A stretch of DNA of 64,000 nt from CALBPI01 sp942491885 (GTDB taxonomy: Bacteria; Pseudomonadota; Gammaproteobacteria; Steroidobacterales; Woeseiaceae): contig CALOCQ010000002.1 of NCBI GenBank assembly GCA_942491885.1, forward strand, positions 372,001 to 436,000, in the 5' to 3' direction. Under the pieces are notes generated by a model. The model was not told the origin of the DNA, searched no databases, and saw only the letters and a list, made by a program, of their open reading frames with translations. Position 1 is the first letter of the stretch. Every line of letters starts with the position of its first letter. A program made the position numbers and the translations under genes. Below are positions 50,602 to 61,008 of the stretch, piece after piece.

Positions 50602-52374
50602 ATGGCAGGCCTCATCCCGCAGAGCTTCATCGATGACCTGGTCGCGCGGGCCGACATCGTCGAGGTACTTGGCAGCCGCATGGAGCTGCGCAAGGCGGGT
50701 CGCGAGTACAAGGGCTTATGCCCGTTCCACGGCGAGAAAACCCCCTCCTTCACCGTTAGTCCGGACAAAGGCTTTTTCCATTGCTTCGGCTGCGGCGCGC
50801 ATGGCACGGCACTCGGCTTCCTGATGGATCACGATCATCTGGCGTTCGTCGAGGCCGTCGAAGAGCTGGCCGCGATGATGTCGCTGGAAGTCCCGCGCGA
50901 GGCCGGCGGCGCACCGCGCGACGGGCGGATCGACCAGCTCTACACATTGATGGATCGTGTCGCCGGCATTTTTACCGACGCGCTGAAGGCATACCCGCCC
51001 GGCGTCGAGTACCTGAAGCGGCGCGGCATCGACGGCAATACCGCGCGCGATTTCCGCATCGGCTATGCGCCGGCCGCGTGGGATACGCTGCTGAAAGCCT
51101 TGCCGGACACGCAGCACTCGATCGAGCTTCTGACCGCTGCCGGGCTGATTATCCAGCGCGACAACGGCGGGCATTATGATCGTTTCCGCGACCGCATCAT
51201 GTTCCCGATCCGCGACCCGCGCGGCCGCGTCGTCGGCTTCGGCGGCCGCGTCATGGACGACAGCGAGCCCAAATACCTGAACTCGCCCGAAACGGTGCTG
51301 TTCCACAAAGGCCGCGAGCTTTATGGCCTTTATGAGGTGCGCCAGAAGCTGCGCGACATTGACCGGCTGGTGGTCGTGGAAGGCTACATGGACGTCATCG
51401 GCCTGGCCCGCCATGGTGTGCGGTTCGCGGTGGCAACACTCGGCACAGCGACGACCGCCGACCACATCGACCGGCTGTTTCGTCTGACCGATCAGGTCAT
51501 TTTCAGTTTCGATGGCGACGCCGCCGGGCGCAAAGCCGCATGGCGCGCGCTGGAAAACGCGCTGCCGAAGTTGGGCGATGGTCGCGAATTGCGCTTTGCG
51601 TTTATGCCGGATGGTCAGGACCCCGACTCACTGGTTGCTGCGCAAGGCGTCGGCGCCTTCGAGGAGCGACTGCGCGAAAGCCTGCCATTATCGGATTTCA
51701 TGCTCGGCGAGCTGCTTTCGCAAGTCGATGCCGAATCCGCAGAAGGACGCGCCAAACTCGCCGAACTCGCCAAGCCGCTGCTTGGCAAGATGCCCGACAG
51801 CATCTATCGCGAGTTATTGCTGCAAAAGCTGGCCGAGGCCGTGTCTCTGGCACCGCAACGCTTGAGCGACATGATGGGCAAGGCACCCACAGCGGCGTCA
51901 AAACGACCACAGCGCGCTGCGCTGCGCGGCGGTGGCATGCAACGCGCCAGCCCGATGCGTCGCGCGATCACGCTGCTGCTGCACGACCCGGACGGCGCTG
52001 CCGGATTCGACGTGCAAGCACTCGCCAGTCTGGAACGTCCGGGCGCCGATATACTCAAACGTCTTATCGAGATGATTCAGGCACGCCCGGGCACCAGCTC
52101 CGCTGTGTTGCTTGAGCAGTGGCGCGATCATCCGCATTTTGGTCATCTGCAGAAACTGGCGGCCGCTGAGCTCGAAAACGACGTTAGCATCGACACGCGC
52201 GCCGAACTCGAGGGTTGCTACGGCCAGCTACTGGAAATGGCCCGCATCGACCGCGTGGAGCAACTCAGGCTCGCTGCAGCCGGCGAAGGCGGGCTGACGC
52301 AAGAGCAGCGTGAAGAGCTCAAAGCGCTGCTGGTACTTAAAAACCAGCGCGATCAAGGCCTTGATAAGACTTGA
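50602..52374 (+). CDS. dnaG: DNA primase
   Basis: 590 residues. The CHC2 zinc ribbon is CPFHGEKTPSFTV plus FHCFGCGAHG (three Cys and one His). The TOPRIM core has VVVEGYMDVI (Glu) and FSFDGDAAGRKA (DxD). The C-terminal part is the helicase-binding domain. It makes RNA primers for replication. It directly follows yqeY. Its stop codon overlaps a sigma32-like -35 that may serve rpoD. Confidence 0.97.
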   Translation: MAGLIPQSFIDDLVARADIVEVLGSRMELRKAGREYKGLCPFHGEKTPSFTVSPDKGFFHCFGCGAHGTALGFLMDHDHLAFVEAVEELAAMMSLEVPREAGGAPRDGRIDQLYTLMDRVAGIFTDALKAYPPGVEYLKRRGIDGNTARDFRIGYAPAAWDTLLKALPDTQHSIELLTAAGLIIQRDNGGHYDRFRDRIMFPIRDPRGRVVGFGGRVMDDSEPKYLNSPETVLFHKGRELYGLYEVRQKLRDIDRLVVVEGYMDVIGLARHGVRFAVATLGTATTADHIDRLFRLTDQVIFSFDGDAAGRKAAWRALENALPKLGDGRELRFAFMPDGQDPDSLVAAQGVGAFEERLRESLPLSDFMLGELLSQVDAESAEGRAKLAELAKPLLGKMPDSIYRELLLQKLAEAVSLAPQRLSDMMGKAPTAASKRPQRAALRGGGMQRASPMRRAITLLLHDPDGAAGFDVQALASLERPGADILKRLIEMIQARPGTSSAVLLEQWRDHPHFGHLQKLAAAELENDVSIDTRAELEGCYGQLLEMARIDRVEQLRLAAAGEGGLTQEQREELKALLVLKNQRDQGLDKT

Positions 52375-52408
52375 AAACTGGCTGAGATGCCACCACCTAT
52401 GCTATTCT
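52370..52408 (+). promoter_or_regulatory. Candidate heat-shock (sigma32) and extended -10 sigma70 promoters for rpoD
   Basis: CTTGAAA (52370-52376, exact sigma32 -35) overlaps the dnaG stop; 16 bp later CCACCTAT (52393-52400) matches CCCCATnT at 5 of 7 fixed bases. TGCTATTCT (52400-52408) is also an extended sigma70 -10. In E. coli a heat-shock promoter for rpoD lies inside dnaG, so the placement is comparable. Confidence 0.5.
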
Positions 52409-52448
52409 TGACCGCTTGACTCCGCCATATAGACCCGAGGGTTTTGCT

Positions 52449-54263
<1,815 letters not shown>

Positions 54264-54285
54264 CCGCCGGAGCGAGCCAGACGAA

Positions 54286-54317
54286 CCATGTCGCCTGCGG
54301 GCGGCATGGTTTTTTTT
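54286..54317 (+). terminator. Rho-independent terminator after rpoD
   Basis: CCATG(T)CGCC - TGCG - GGCG(G)CATGG followed by T8: a 10-bp stem with one GT pair. It closes the macromolecular-synthesis operon. Confidence 0.9.
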
Positions 54318-54344
54318 CGTCTGCGATTTGTGTTTGTGCGCGCC

Positions 54345-54671
54345 CTACTGTGCGCCGATCCGAACCATCGCGGCGCGCTCGGCACCCACGCAGCTTGAAC
54401 TTGCCGGCTTATCGAAAAACGCCGTTACCTGGTCAACCGCCACGACCATGCTGCTGGCCGAAATGAACATCACGGCGAACAGCAACAGAACGGGCGTACC
54501 GTCGAGGATTAGTCGCGCATCCTCGACGTGCGGACGAGCGACGGCAACGCCGGAGCCGATCAGCAAACAGATCGTCGCCACGATATACATATCCATTTGC
54601 CAGAAAATTAATGCCGTAAGCGCCGTAAGCGCATAGGAAATATTGAGAACTGTTGTTTGTGGAAGACTCAT
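54345..54671 (-). CDS. Hypothetical small membrane protein
   Basis: 108 residues with about three membrane helices (roughly residues 8-25, 28-45 and 58-85) and a short polar tail containing one cysteine. No family recognised. It is monocistronic, with its stop facing the rpoD terminator. The start ATG 54669-54671 is the first in frame. Confidence 0.6.
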   Translation of the reverse strand: MSLPQTTVLNISYALTALTALIFWQMDMYIVATICLLIGSGVAVARPHVEDARLILDGTPVLLLFAVMFISASSMVVAVDQVTAFFDKPASSSCVGAERAAMVRIGAQ

Positions 54672-54787
54672 TGCCGCACTCCGATGGCGTGTCCCGACTC
54701 GCTAATCCCGGTGATCAGCGCGCTTTTCTTGTTGTTCTTATCTGTTAGATGCCGCAAGTCGCAAAAACGTTGCATCACCTGAACAAT

Positions 54788-55051
54788 CTATAGACGCGAA
54801 TCACCGACTAATTGTTCCGTTGTTAACGGATTAAATGGTTTCAGAGAAAACAATGCGTCGAGCGATACACCAAGCGCTTCACACAACCGCAAGGCCAAAT
54901 CCATGCTCAAGTTGTATTCACCGCGCTCGATATAGCCAATCGTCTGAGGGTGCGCGCCGACCTTCTCTGCCAGTGCTTTTCGTGACAAGTCACGCTCCGT
55001 ACGCATCATTTTCACCCGGTTGTAATAGTTGACCTGCTTCTTAACTGCCAT
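54788..55051 (-). CDS. XRE-family HTH transcriptional regulator
   Basis: 87 residues. A helix-turn-helix of the Cro/CI type spans about residues 12-66 (RTERDLSRKALAEKVG, then HPQTIGYIERGEYNLSMDLALRLCEALG). It has no effector domain. It lies 3 bp downstream of the membrane-protein gene on the same strand, so the pair is one unit. Palindromic half-sites upstream of the first gene suggest autoregulation. Confidence 0.88.
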   Translation of the reverse strand: MAVKKQVNYYNRVKMMRTERDLSRKALAEKVGAHPQTIGYIERGEYNLSMDLALRLCEALGVSLDALFSLKPFNPLTTEQLVGDSRL

Positions 55052-55054
55052 GAC

Positions 55055-55531
55055 TCAGGCCTCTGTCTCATCGGCCGGCGCGCTCCACGCCACCACGACG
55101 CGCGGCGCGCTGAGCGACCATAGAAAGCCAAGAAAGATGAACGACCAGGTGTACAAGACTGCGAACTGATCGCCCTCAGTCAACGCAGTAACGGGCGCGA
55201 CCATCAGCAGCCAGAACAGCGCAAGAAAGTAGGACTTGCGATACGCCGCGTCGCGCATGGATATCTGCAATTCATCGAGGTGCTCGTCGGTGAGCTCAAA
55301 AATGCCACGCGTCGACATGTTGAGCATGCCAAGAAGATAAACCATCACCACGCCACCAATCAGCGCCGGTAACACGTGGTCGTGCGGTATCAGCAACATG
55401 CTGCCAGCCAGCAACATTTGCCAGATGAGCACAGTGACCGCGACCGCTCGGCGCCGCAGTGGCGTCTGAAACCGGTCGACAACGGGACGCCTGAACAGTC
55501 CGCTCAGATATGATTGAAATCGTGCTTTCAT
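55055..55531 (-). CDS. Hypothetical membrane protein paired with an XRE regulator
   Basis: 158 residues from ATG 55529-55531, with AGGA 6 bp upstream. Basic N-terminal segment (KARFQSYLSGLFRRPVVDRFQTPLRRR) followed by four hydrophobic helices arranged as two hairpins. No named family recognised, but membrane protein plus small HTH pairs are common in bacteria. The regulator follows 3 bp after its stop. Confidence 0.7.
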   Translation of the reverse strand: MKARFQSYLSGLFRRPVVDRFQTPLRRRAVAVTVLIWQMLLAGSMLLIPHDHVLPALIGGVVMVYLLGMLNMSTRGIFELTDEHLDELQISMRDAAYRKSYFLALFWLLMVAPVTALTEGDQFAVLYTWSFIFLGFLWSLSAPRVVVAWSAPADETEA

Positions 55532-55560
55532 GACATTTCCTACTAATTGAAATACGTAAT

Positions 55561-55576
55561 GTAGTAAATACACTAC
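55561..55576. promoter_or_regulatory. Inverted repeat upstream of the membrane protein/XRE pair
   Basis: GTAGT-N6-ACTAC, with further TACTA (55541) and TAGTA (55581) half-sites around it, 30-45 bp before the start codon. A likely operator for the XRE regulator by position. Confidence 0.4.
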
Positions 55577-55755
55577 TTTTTAGTATAAATGTCTGTCAAC
55601 TCTTTTCTTAGATAATTGCCAAAAATTCGCAAAAATAATCTGCTTTTCAGACACTTGTGGCACTGCACGCCACGAGGATCACGTCGAGTCATACTCGATC
55701 CACCGCACGCGGCGCGTGCGCAAGACATCAGCCGCTGCATGCTTTCGCCGATTGC

Positions 55756-55764
55756 TGCTAGAAT
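55756..55764 (+). promoter_or_regulatory. Extended -10 promoter for the tRNA gene
   Basis: TGCTAGAAT is followed by a GC-rich discriminator (GCGCCCCGC) typical of stringently controlled stable-RNA promoters. It starts 27 bp before the tRNA. Confidence 0.5.
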
Positions 55765-55782
55765 TGCGCCCCGCAAACATGA

Positions 55783-55859
<77 letters not shown>

Positions 55860-55903
55860 TGTTTGCGAATGCCGAGGAACGTGCTGCGTCCGGGAGCATG
55901 AAT

Positions 55904-55936
55904 TGTCCGAAACGGACATTTCAACGTATCCGGACA
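55904..55936. repeat. GGACA/TGTCC palindrome cluster downstream of the tRNA
   Basis: TGTCCG-AAA-CGGACA is an exact inverted repeat at 55904-55918, followed by another CGGACA at 55931-55936. A related TTGTCGGACA occurs near 56053. All lie in the 283-bp gap before the rhombotail lipoprotein. Confidence 0.4.
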
Positions 55937-56142
55937 TCAGGAAAAGTCCTACTCAACGGTTGCTAACTGCGAAACGACGATAGGAGGCGACGAAAACGGC
56001 CGGCATTGCCACTGAACAGCAGACGGCTGAAGTAATTATTGCCGAAGAATTGTCGGACATTGAACAGCATCCGTATGAGACCGACTGGTTACGCCCGCGT
56101 GGTGTATTGTTGGCGCAGACGATGTTTTTCGGAGAAAGCGAT

Positions 56143-57024
56143 ATGAAGACGCATGCAACCATCGCAGTCACTTTGCTACTGTCGTTACTGGCCGGGTGCA
56201 CGAGCCTTTGGCAGGATAGTTCAGGAACGACGCGCAAGGGTGTTTCGAGCAGCCTTGTCAGCTATCTCTATCCCTCCGGCGAGGAGCCACCTCCGTACGC
56301 AGAGACCCTGCCGCTGCTCGAACTGCCTCTTCGAGTCGGCATCGCCTTTGTCCCCTCAACCGACTATTCGGACATACCCGGATTTACTGAGGCCTCCAAG
56401 ATCTCCTTGCTTGAGAAGGTCAAAGCTCAGTTCCTCGATCGAGACTACATTGCCGATATTCAGGTCATACCGGAGACCTACCTGCGCGGCACTCGCGGAT
56501 TCTCTGGTCTTGAGCAGGTCGGCCGCATGTACCAGCTGGATCTCGTTGCCCTCGTCTCCTACGACCAGGTGGTCACAAGCGATGACACCAAAGCGTCAAT
56601 CCTCTATTGGACGATTGTTGGAGCCTATTTCATCGAGGGCAGCCAGAATGATGTCCAGACCTTCGTCGATACGGCAATCTTCGACATCAAGACCAGAAAG
56701 CTCTTACTTCGTGCGCCGGGTATTGATGGCTCGACGCAGAAGTCGACGCTCGTAGAGAGCAATAAGGAATTGCGCGATGAGCGCGGTCAAAGCTTTGATC
56801 GAGCAATGACCAACATGACGGCACAGCTCCAGATCGAATTGGACAACTTCGAAACCCGGTTACAGGAAGACTCAACAATTGCTCAGGTCGACCGAAGCGG
56901 CATGTCGGGTGGCGGCGCCAGTGGGCCGGTCAGCGTGCTCGCAATGCTCTTATTGTTTTTGCTTCGCGCTAAGACTCGCTTTTTGCCGGGCAACCGGCTC
57001 TCAGTGCATCGTCGGCCTCTATGA
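56143..57024 (+). CDS. Rhombotail lipoprotein with GlyGly-CTERM sorting tail
   Basis: 293 residues from ATG 56143, with GGAGAAA upstream. The lipobox is SLLAGC, so it is a lipoprotein. The C-terminus has a short glycine-rich motif GGGASGP, a hydrophobic stretch (VSVLAMLLLFLLR) and basic residues: the GlyGly-CTERM pattern recognised by rhombosortase. This combination is the rhombotail lipoprotein family as I recall it. The tail continues 17 residues past the usual end. No rhombosortase gene is in the window. Function unknown; dual attachment at both ends is inference. It follows the tRNA at 283 bp. Confidence 0.75.
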   Translation: MKTHATIAVTLLLSLLAGCTSLWQDSSGTTRKGVSSSLVSYLYPSGEEPPPYAETLPLLELPLRVGIAFVPSTDYSDIPGFTEASKISLLEKVKAQFLDRDYIADIQVIPETYLRGTRGFSGLEQVGRMYQLDLVALVSYDQVVTSDDTKASILYWTIVGAYFIEGSQNDVQTFVDTAIFDIKTRKLLLRAPGIDGSTQKSTLVESNKELRDERGQSFDRAMTNMTAQLQIELDNFETRLQEDSTIAQVDRSGMSGGGASGPVSVLAMLLLFLLRAKTRFLPGNRLSVHRRPL

Positions 57025-57091
57025 TCGGCGCCTAACCAACGGCCAGACGACCGCCATACACTGCGTCGTCCGCCAAACCAGGTCTCTCCCG

Positions 57092-57220
57092 ATGCACTTC
57101 TTTCGCGTGACACTATTGCTGCTAACCGTTTTTGCCAGCGGTTGTGCAAGTAACGTACGAACAACTGCCACGTCGGACGCGCAAGCCGGAAATTATCCGG
57201 TATGTCGTCAACTTTCTTGA
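57092..57220 (+). CDS. Small lipoprotein-like ORF, possibly a truncated remnant
   Basis: 42 residues with a signal peptide and lipobox (MHFFRVTLLLLTVFASGC). There is no clear ribosome site. Another frame continues to 57296 (PEIIRYVVNFLEQGCFHE...), with more protein-like composition, so a single-base frameshift may have cut a once longer lipoprotein. Alternatively the ORF is spurious. It lies between the rhombotail gene and the LysR gene, which converges on it. Confidence 0.35.
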   Translation: MHFFRVTLLLLTVFASGCASNVRTTATSDAQAGNYPVCRQLS

Positions 57221-57292
57221 GCAGGGCTGTTTCCACGAACGCACATCCCCAACCACCTGCCCTACAGAGCACCACGCCGCCGCGCAAAGCGA

Positions 57293-58201
57293 CTAGCCTT
57301 GCGTCACTAGCCCGTCGCGGTCCGCCGGCAGCTCGATGCGGTCGCGCACGGACATCAATTGCTCGACCAATGCATCCCTGACCAACCTGACACGTGCGGT
57401 CGTGCGCAGATCGGCGTGCGACACCACCCACAAGCCCGGACCGGTGACGATCGGTATGTCGTCGAAGCGCACCAGCTCTTCGGTGCTGTCGCCCTCGAAG
57501 CAGCTCAGCGGAATGACGCAGGCGCCGTTGCGCGCCATTTCGCGAATCGCCGACGTGCTGTTCGAGTGGTAGAGAATACGACCTTCCGGAAACAACGAGA
57601 TCAGCCACTCGGAATAGCGGCCGTCTTTCTGCCAACCCATCAGCGGCAGTTTGCGTTCGCCGGCCTTGTAGCGTTCGTACCAATGACGGTTGCCGTAGAC
57701 GCCCACCGACGCATTACAGATATGCGTTGCCACGACGTCGTCGGGTACCTCGTCGGCGATGCGGATAGCCACATCCGCCTCGCGCGCCGCGAGGTCGAGC
57801 GTGTTGTTGCTGACATCAAAGGTCAGCTCCAGCTCCGGGTATTGATGCACCAGCGCGGCCATTGCCGGTACCGCGATGTGGGTCGTCCCAAGCTCGGCGA
57901 AGGTCACTGTCACGTGCCCGCGTACCTCGGTGCTATTACGCAGTACTTCACGCGAGATGGCATTCGCGCTGTCGTTCATCAACTCGGCCGACTGCAACAT
58001 CTGTTCGCCTGCCGCCGTGACAACCCAGCGCGTGCCGCGGCTGCGCTCAAACAATGACACGTCGAGCCGTGACTCAAGCCCGCTGATACGCCGACTTACC
58101 GTACTTTGATTAATCGCCAGCGCCTCTGCGGCCAGCGTTAGCGAGCCGTGCTGCACGATCGCGAGAAAGATACGGATATCATCCCAGTCGAAGTTATGCA
58201 T
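57293..58201 (-). CDS. LysR-family transcriptional regulator
   Basis: 302 residues from ATG 58199-58201. The winged HTH is near the N-terminus (SLTLAAEALAINQSTVSRRISGLESRL) followed by a substrate-binding domain. Two in-frame ATGs upstream (58213 and 58231) would overlap an inverted repeat in the promoter, so the later one is chosen; GGAT lies 8 bp before it. The target is unknown. It is divergent from the small secreted protein gene at 58317, a common LysR arrangement. Confidence 0.88.
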   Translation of the reverse strand: MHNFDWDDIRIFLAIVQHGSLTLAAEALAINQSTVSRRISGLESRLDVSLFERSRGTRWVVTAAGEQMLQSAELMNDSANAISREVLRNSTEVRGHVTVTFAELGTTHIAVPAMAALVHQYPELELTFDVSNNTLDLAAREADVAIRIADEVPDDVVATHICNASVGVYGNRHWYERYKAGERKLPLMGWQKDGRYSEWLISLFPEGRILYHSNSTSAIREMARNGACVIPLSCFEGDSTEELVRFDDIPIVTGPGLWVVSHADLRTTARVRLVRDALVEQLMSVRDRIELPADRDGLVTQG

Positions 58202-58226
58202 TTTTGCATCCATACTTTGTATATAT

Positions 58227-58241
58227 CGCATTGCTTATGCG
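58227..58241. promoter_or_regulatory. LysR-type inverted repeat between lysR and the divergent gene
   Basis: CGCAT-N5-ATGCG in the 115-bp intergenic region, in the position where LysR regulators bind. Confidence 0.4.
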
Positions 58242-58316
58242 TAATTGCAAAACTATTCTGTACCCGTACCAGCACACCCTACCCCCCCCGAACGCGTGCT
58301 GGCCTGGAGAAAACCA

Positions 58317-58667
58317 ATGAAGATCTTGCTGAAAACGCTTGCCGCCGTTGCCACGTCGGCCTCACTGATGACGCCGATAGTCGCCGAGGCACGCACCAAC
58401 GCACGCATGCAGGACGCCTGTGAAACGGCGATCCGCGCGGAGCTGGGAGAAGGACATACGCGCATTCAACGCGTCAGCACCGTCGAACGCGACGGCACCG
58501 CCCGGTTCTGGCTCACCGTGCGCCACAAAACGGACACGGCGGCCAAATCAGATCGCTATCGCGTGCTGTGCGCTGTCGCCAATGACGATGCCAAACCGGC
58601 GATCGAGCTTGAGACCGGGTGGTGGGAGAAAGGCCACCGCGGTCAGGAGCCAATGGCGACCGACTAG
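58317..58667 (+). CDS. Hypothetical secreted protein
   Basis: 116 residues from ATG 58317, with GGAGA upstream. A signal peptide (MKILLKTLAAVATSASLMTPIVAEA) is followed by a compact basic domain with two cysteines (in DACETAI and RVLCAVA), possibly a disulfide. No family recognised. It is divergent from the LysR gene and could be its target. The periplasm is its likely location. Confidence 0.7.
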   Translation: MKILLKTLAAVATSASLMTPIVAEARTNARMQDACETAIRAELGEGHTRIQRVSTVERDGTARFWLTVRHKTDTAAKSDRYRVLCAVANDDAKPAIELETGWWEKGHRGQEPMATD

Positions 58668-58723
58668 CCCGGCCCGGGATGCCGCAATGGCAAGGGCGGC
58701 GCCAGACGGCGCCGCCTGTTATG

Positions 58724-59158
58724 TCAGAGCCAGCCGCGCTTGCGCGCGGTGTTCGCATACAGCAGGAACACGATTCCAAGCCCAATAACGAGCACCGGCA
58801 ACACGAGCCCGGCCGCACCGAAAACGGCGAAACCATCCGCGATGCCGAACCCGTAAACGTTTTGCACGATCGCACCCAGCAATGACACCGTAAACAACGG
58901 CACCGCCTGGGAATTTCTTATCAGCAGCATCACCGACGCTCCCGCACCGGCAAAAACCGCCACGGCAAACGCGCTGATCGCCCAGGCCGGCATGTTCTCG
59001 TAGAAGGCGCGCTCGGCCGCCGGCAATGCGACCAGCGTTTCCGGCGACATGGTCGCCTGTCCGAGATAGGCCGCAACCCCGATAAGATTCCAGAGCAACG
59101 CCAGCGCGCCGATGATATAAAAACTGCGTGGTAGCGCAGGCTTGTTTGCGTCCGCCAT
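58724..59158 (-). CDS. Hypothetical membrane protein, four helices
   Basis: 144 residues with about four membrane helices (roughly residues 13-32, 58-80, 86-108 and 115-137), a short polar N-terminus and an RKRGW C-terminus. No named family recognised. It lies 113 bp from the second GGDEF-EAL gene on the same strand and may be cotranscribed. Confidence 0.65.
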   Translation of the reverse strand: MADANKPALPRSFYIIGALALLWNLIGVAAYLGQATMSPETLVALPAAERAFYENMPAWAISAFAVAVFAGAGASVMLLIRNSQAVPLFTVSLLGAIVQNVYGFGIADGFAVFGAAGLVLPVLVIGLGIVFLLYANTARKRGWL

Positions 59159-59270
59159 ATCAACCCCCTGTTGTTTGTCCCCGACGCCAGTTTACGCGGT
59201 TACGCAAAGGTGGGCGAGAACGGGAGGGCGGCGCTGGGCAGGTGAGCGACAACGACAGGATAGCGCTTGG

Positions 59271-60971
59271 TCAGGCGGAAACCTTTCCCATCACCGAAGA
59301 CTGGCTGATGCCATCCTGAAACTGCTGCAGGAACACAATGATGTCATCCAGTGCGAGCGCTGCACCAAACAAGTCGCCCTGCACCTCGTCACAACCCGCA
59401 TCGCGCAGGAACGCGACCTGTGCCGGGTGCTCCACCGCCTCGGCGATGCAACGCATCCCATAGGCATGCGCCATTGCGATCACGCTGCGACAGACCGCCT
59501 CATCATCGTCGGCATTGGCAATACCGGCGGTAAAGTCGCCGGCTATCTTCAGCGCATCCAGCGGATAACGCTTGAGCTGTTTCAGCGACGTGAAGCCGCT
59601 GCCGAAATCGTCGATCTGCAAACCGACGCCGAGGCCTTTGAGTTGCGCCAGCAACGGGCCCGCATGATCGGCGCGCATCAGCATCCGCTCGGTGATATCG
59701 AGTTGCAGTAAGCACGCGTCAAAGTTCAGCTGCCCGAATATCGCAGTCAGGTCCGACACCAGATCGGGCCGCGAAAAATAGTGGCGCGACAGGTTCACCG
59801 ACACACTGATTTTCGCACCCGACGCATCACGCACATGCATAAGATCGCGACAGGCCCGGGACAGCACCCACTCACTGATAGGACCGATCTGCCCGGTCGC
59901 CTCCACAAGCGGCAAGAAATCCGCGGCACTGATCAGCCCACGCAGCGGATGCTGCCAGCGCAGGAATGCCTCAATCGCAACCGGTGTTGCGCTGTCGAGA
60001 TCAAACACCGGCTGATAGTGCAGCCGGAATTGTTGCTCGGCAATGGCCCAGCGAAGCTCTTCGCTGATATCGGATTGGCGCGCCGAGCGCAGCCGCAACG
60101 TATCGGTGTAGCGCTCTATACCGCTTCGCTCCAGCTTTGACGCCTCGTGCATCGCACTCAGCGCGTTACGCAACAGGTGTTGGCCACTGGCGCCGTCACG
60201 CGGATAAACGGCAATACCCATCTGCGGTGTGACATCAATTTGCTCGCCACTGACCGATAACGGCTGGCTGAACGGCGTTTTCAGCAACGTCGCGATTTCG
60301 TCGAGTAAAGCGCTGTCACCATCCGGCTCGAACAGCATCGCGAACTCACCATCACCAATGCGCGCAACCGCAGGTGCTTCGTTCTCGGCGAGTCGGTGCA
60401 TATTCTTGTGCTCGCCGACAAGACTCAGCATCCGCTGTGCCGCGACGCGCTGGACACTTTCCAGACGACCTGTATCCAGCGCCGAGCGCAGGTCATCGAA
60501 CTCGCGCAATGCGAGGCACAGCAGCATCAAAGGCCGCTCCGACAAACGCGCGGCGCTGATTGCGTCATCAAGTCCGCGCAGGAATACCTGGCGCTCGGCC
60601 AGACCCGTCACAATATCTTCGTGGATCAATCGGCTGGCCTTGTCGCCATCCGCGCCGGCATCGCTTATATCGCGCAACACCAACAAGACGCGATCACGAC
60701 CGTGGGCGCTAACCCGCAACTCGAAGCGATGGCCGCTGTCATGCATGACTTCGGTTTCGGGCTCGCGGGTTCTGAGCACGCGCGTCAACATTTGCTTGAG
60801 CAGCGCGGCCATACCATGCGGCAAACAATCTTCTATTGATTCGCCGACAATCGCATCGGGCACGAGATCCATGGTGAAGGTGCGACCGCCAAGCGAGTCC
60901 ATGACACGCCCGTCGCGCCGGATCACCAGTATCGGGTCCGGCAATGCCATGATCAGAGATGTCTGTGCCAC
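59271..60971 (-). CDS. PAS-GGDEF(degenerate)-EAL protein, probable c-di-GMP phosphodiesterase
   Basis: 566 residues, starting at GTG 60969-60971 with GGGAG 7 bp upstream; ATG 60950 is the alternative. A PAS-like part (about 1-105) precedes a GGDEF domain whose signature is GDGEF (206-210), unlikely to be catalytic, and an EAL domain with EAF (334-336), an intact DDF (454-456) and Lys475. The Asn (VNLS), Glu (LDITE) and Gln (EVQGD) positions are also kept. Phosphodiesterase activity is expected; the GGDEF half may sense GTP. There is no membrane helix. Confidence 0.86.
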   Translation of the reverse strand: MAQTSLIMALPDPILVIRRDGRVMDSLGGRTFTMDLVPDAIVGESIEDCLPHGMAALLKQMLTRVLRTREPETEVMHDSGHRFELRVSAHGRDRVLLVLRDISDAGADGDKASRLIHEDIVTGLAERQVFLRGLDDAISAARLSERPLMLLCLALREFDDLRSALDTGRLESVQRVAAQRMLSLVGEHKNMHRLAENEAPAVARIGDGEFAMLFEPDGDSALLDEIATLLKTPFSQPLSVSGEQIDVTPQMGIAVYPRDGASGQHLLRNALSAMHEASKLERSGIERYTDTLRLRSARQSDISEELRWAIAEQQFRLHYQPVFDLDSATPVAIEAFLRWQHPLRGLISAADFLPLVEATGQIGPISEWVLSRACRDLMHVRDASGAKISVSVNLSRHYFSRPDLVSDLTAIFGQLNFDACLLQLDITERMLMRADHAGPLLAQLKGLGVGLQIDDFGSGFTSLKQLKRYPLDALKIAGDFTAGIANADDDEAVCRSVIAMAHAYGMRCIAEAVEHPAQVAFLRDAGCDEVQGDLFGAALALDDIIVFLQQFQDGISQSSVMGKVSA

Positions 60972-61008
60972 TAGCGCACTCCCCGCATGAGCTGCACCAC
61001 CGGTGAGA

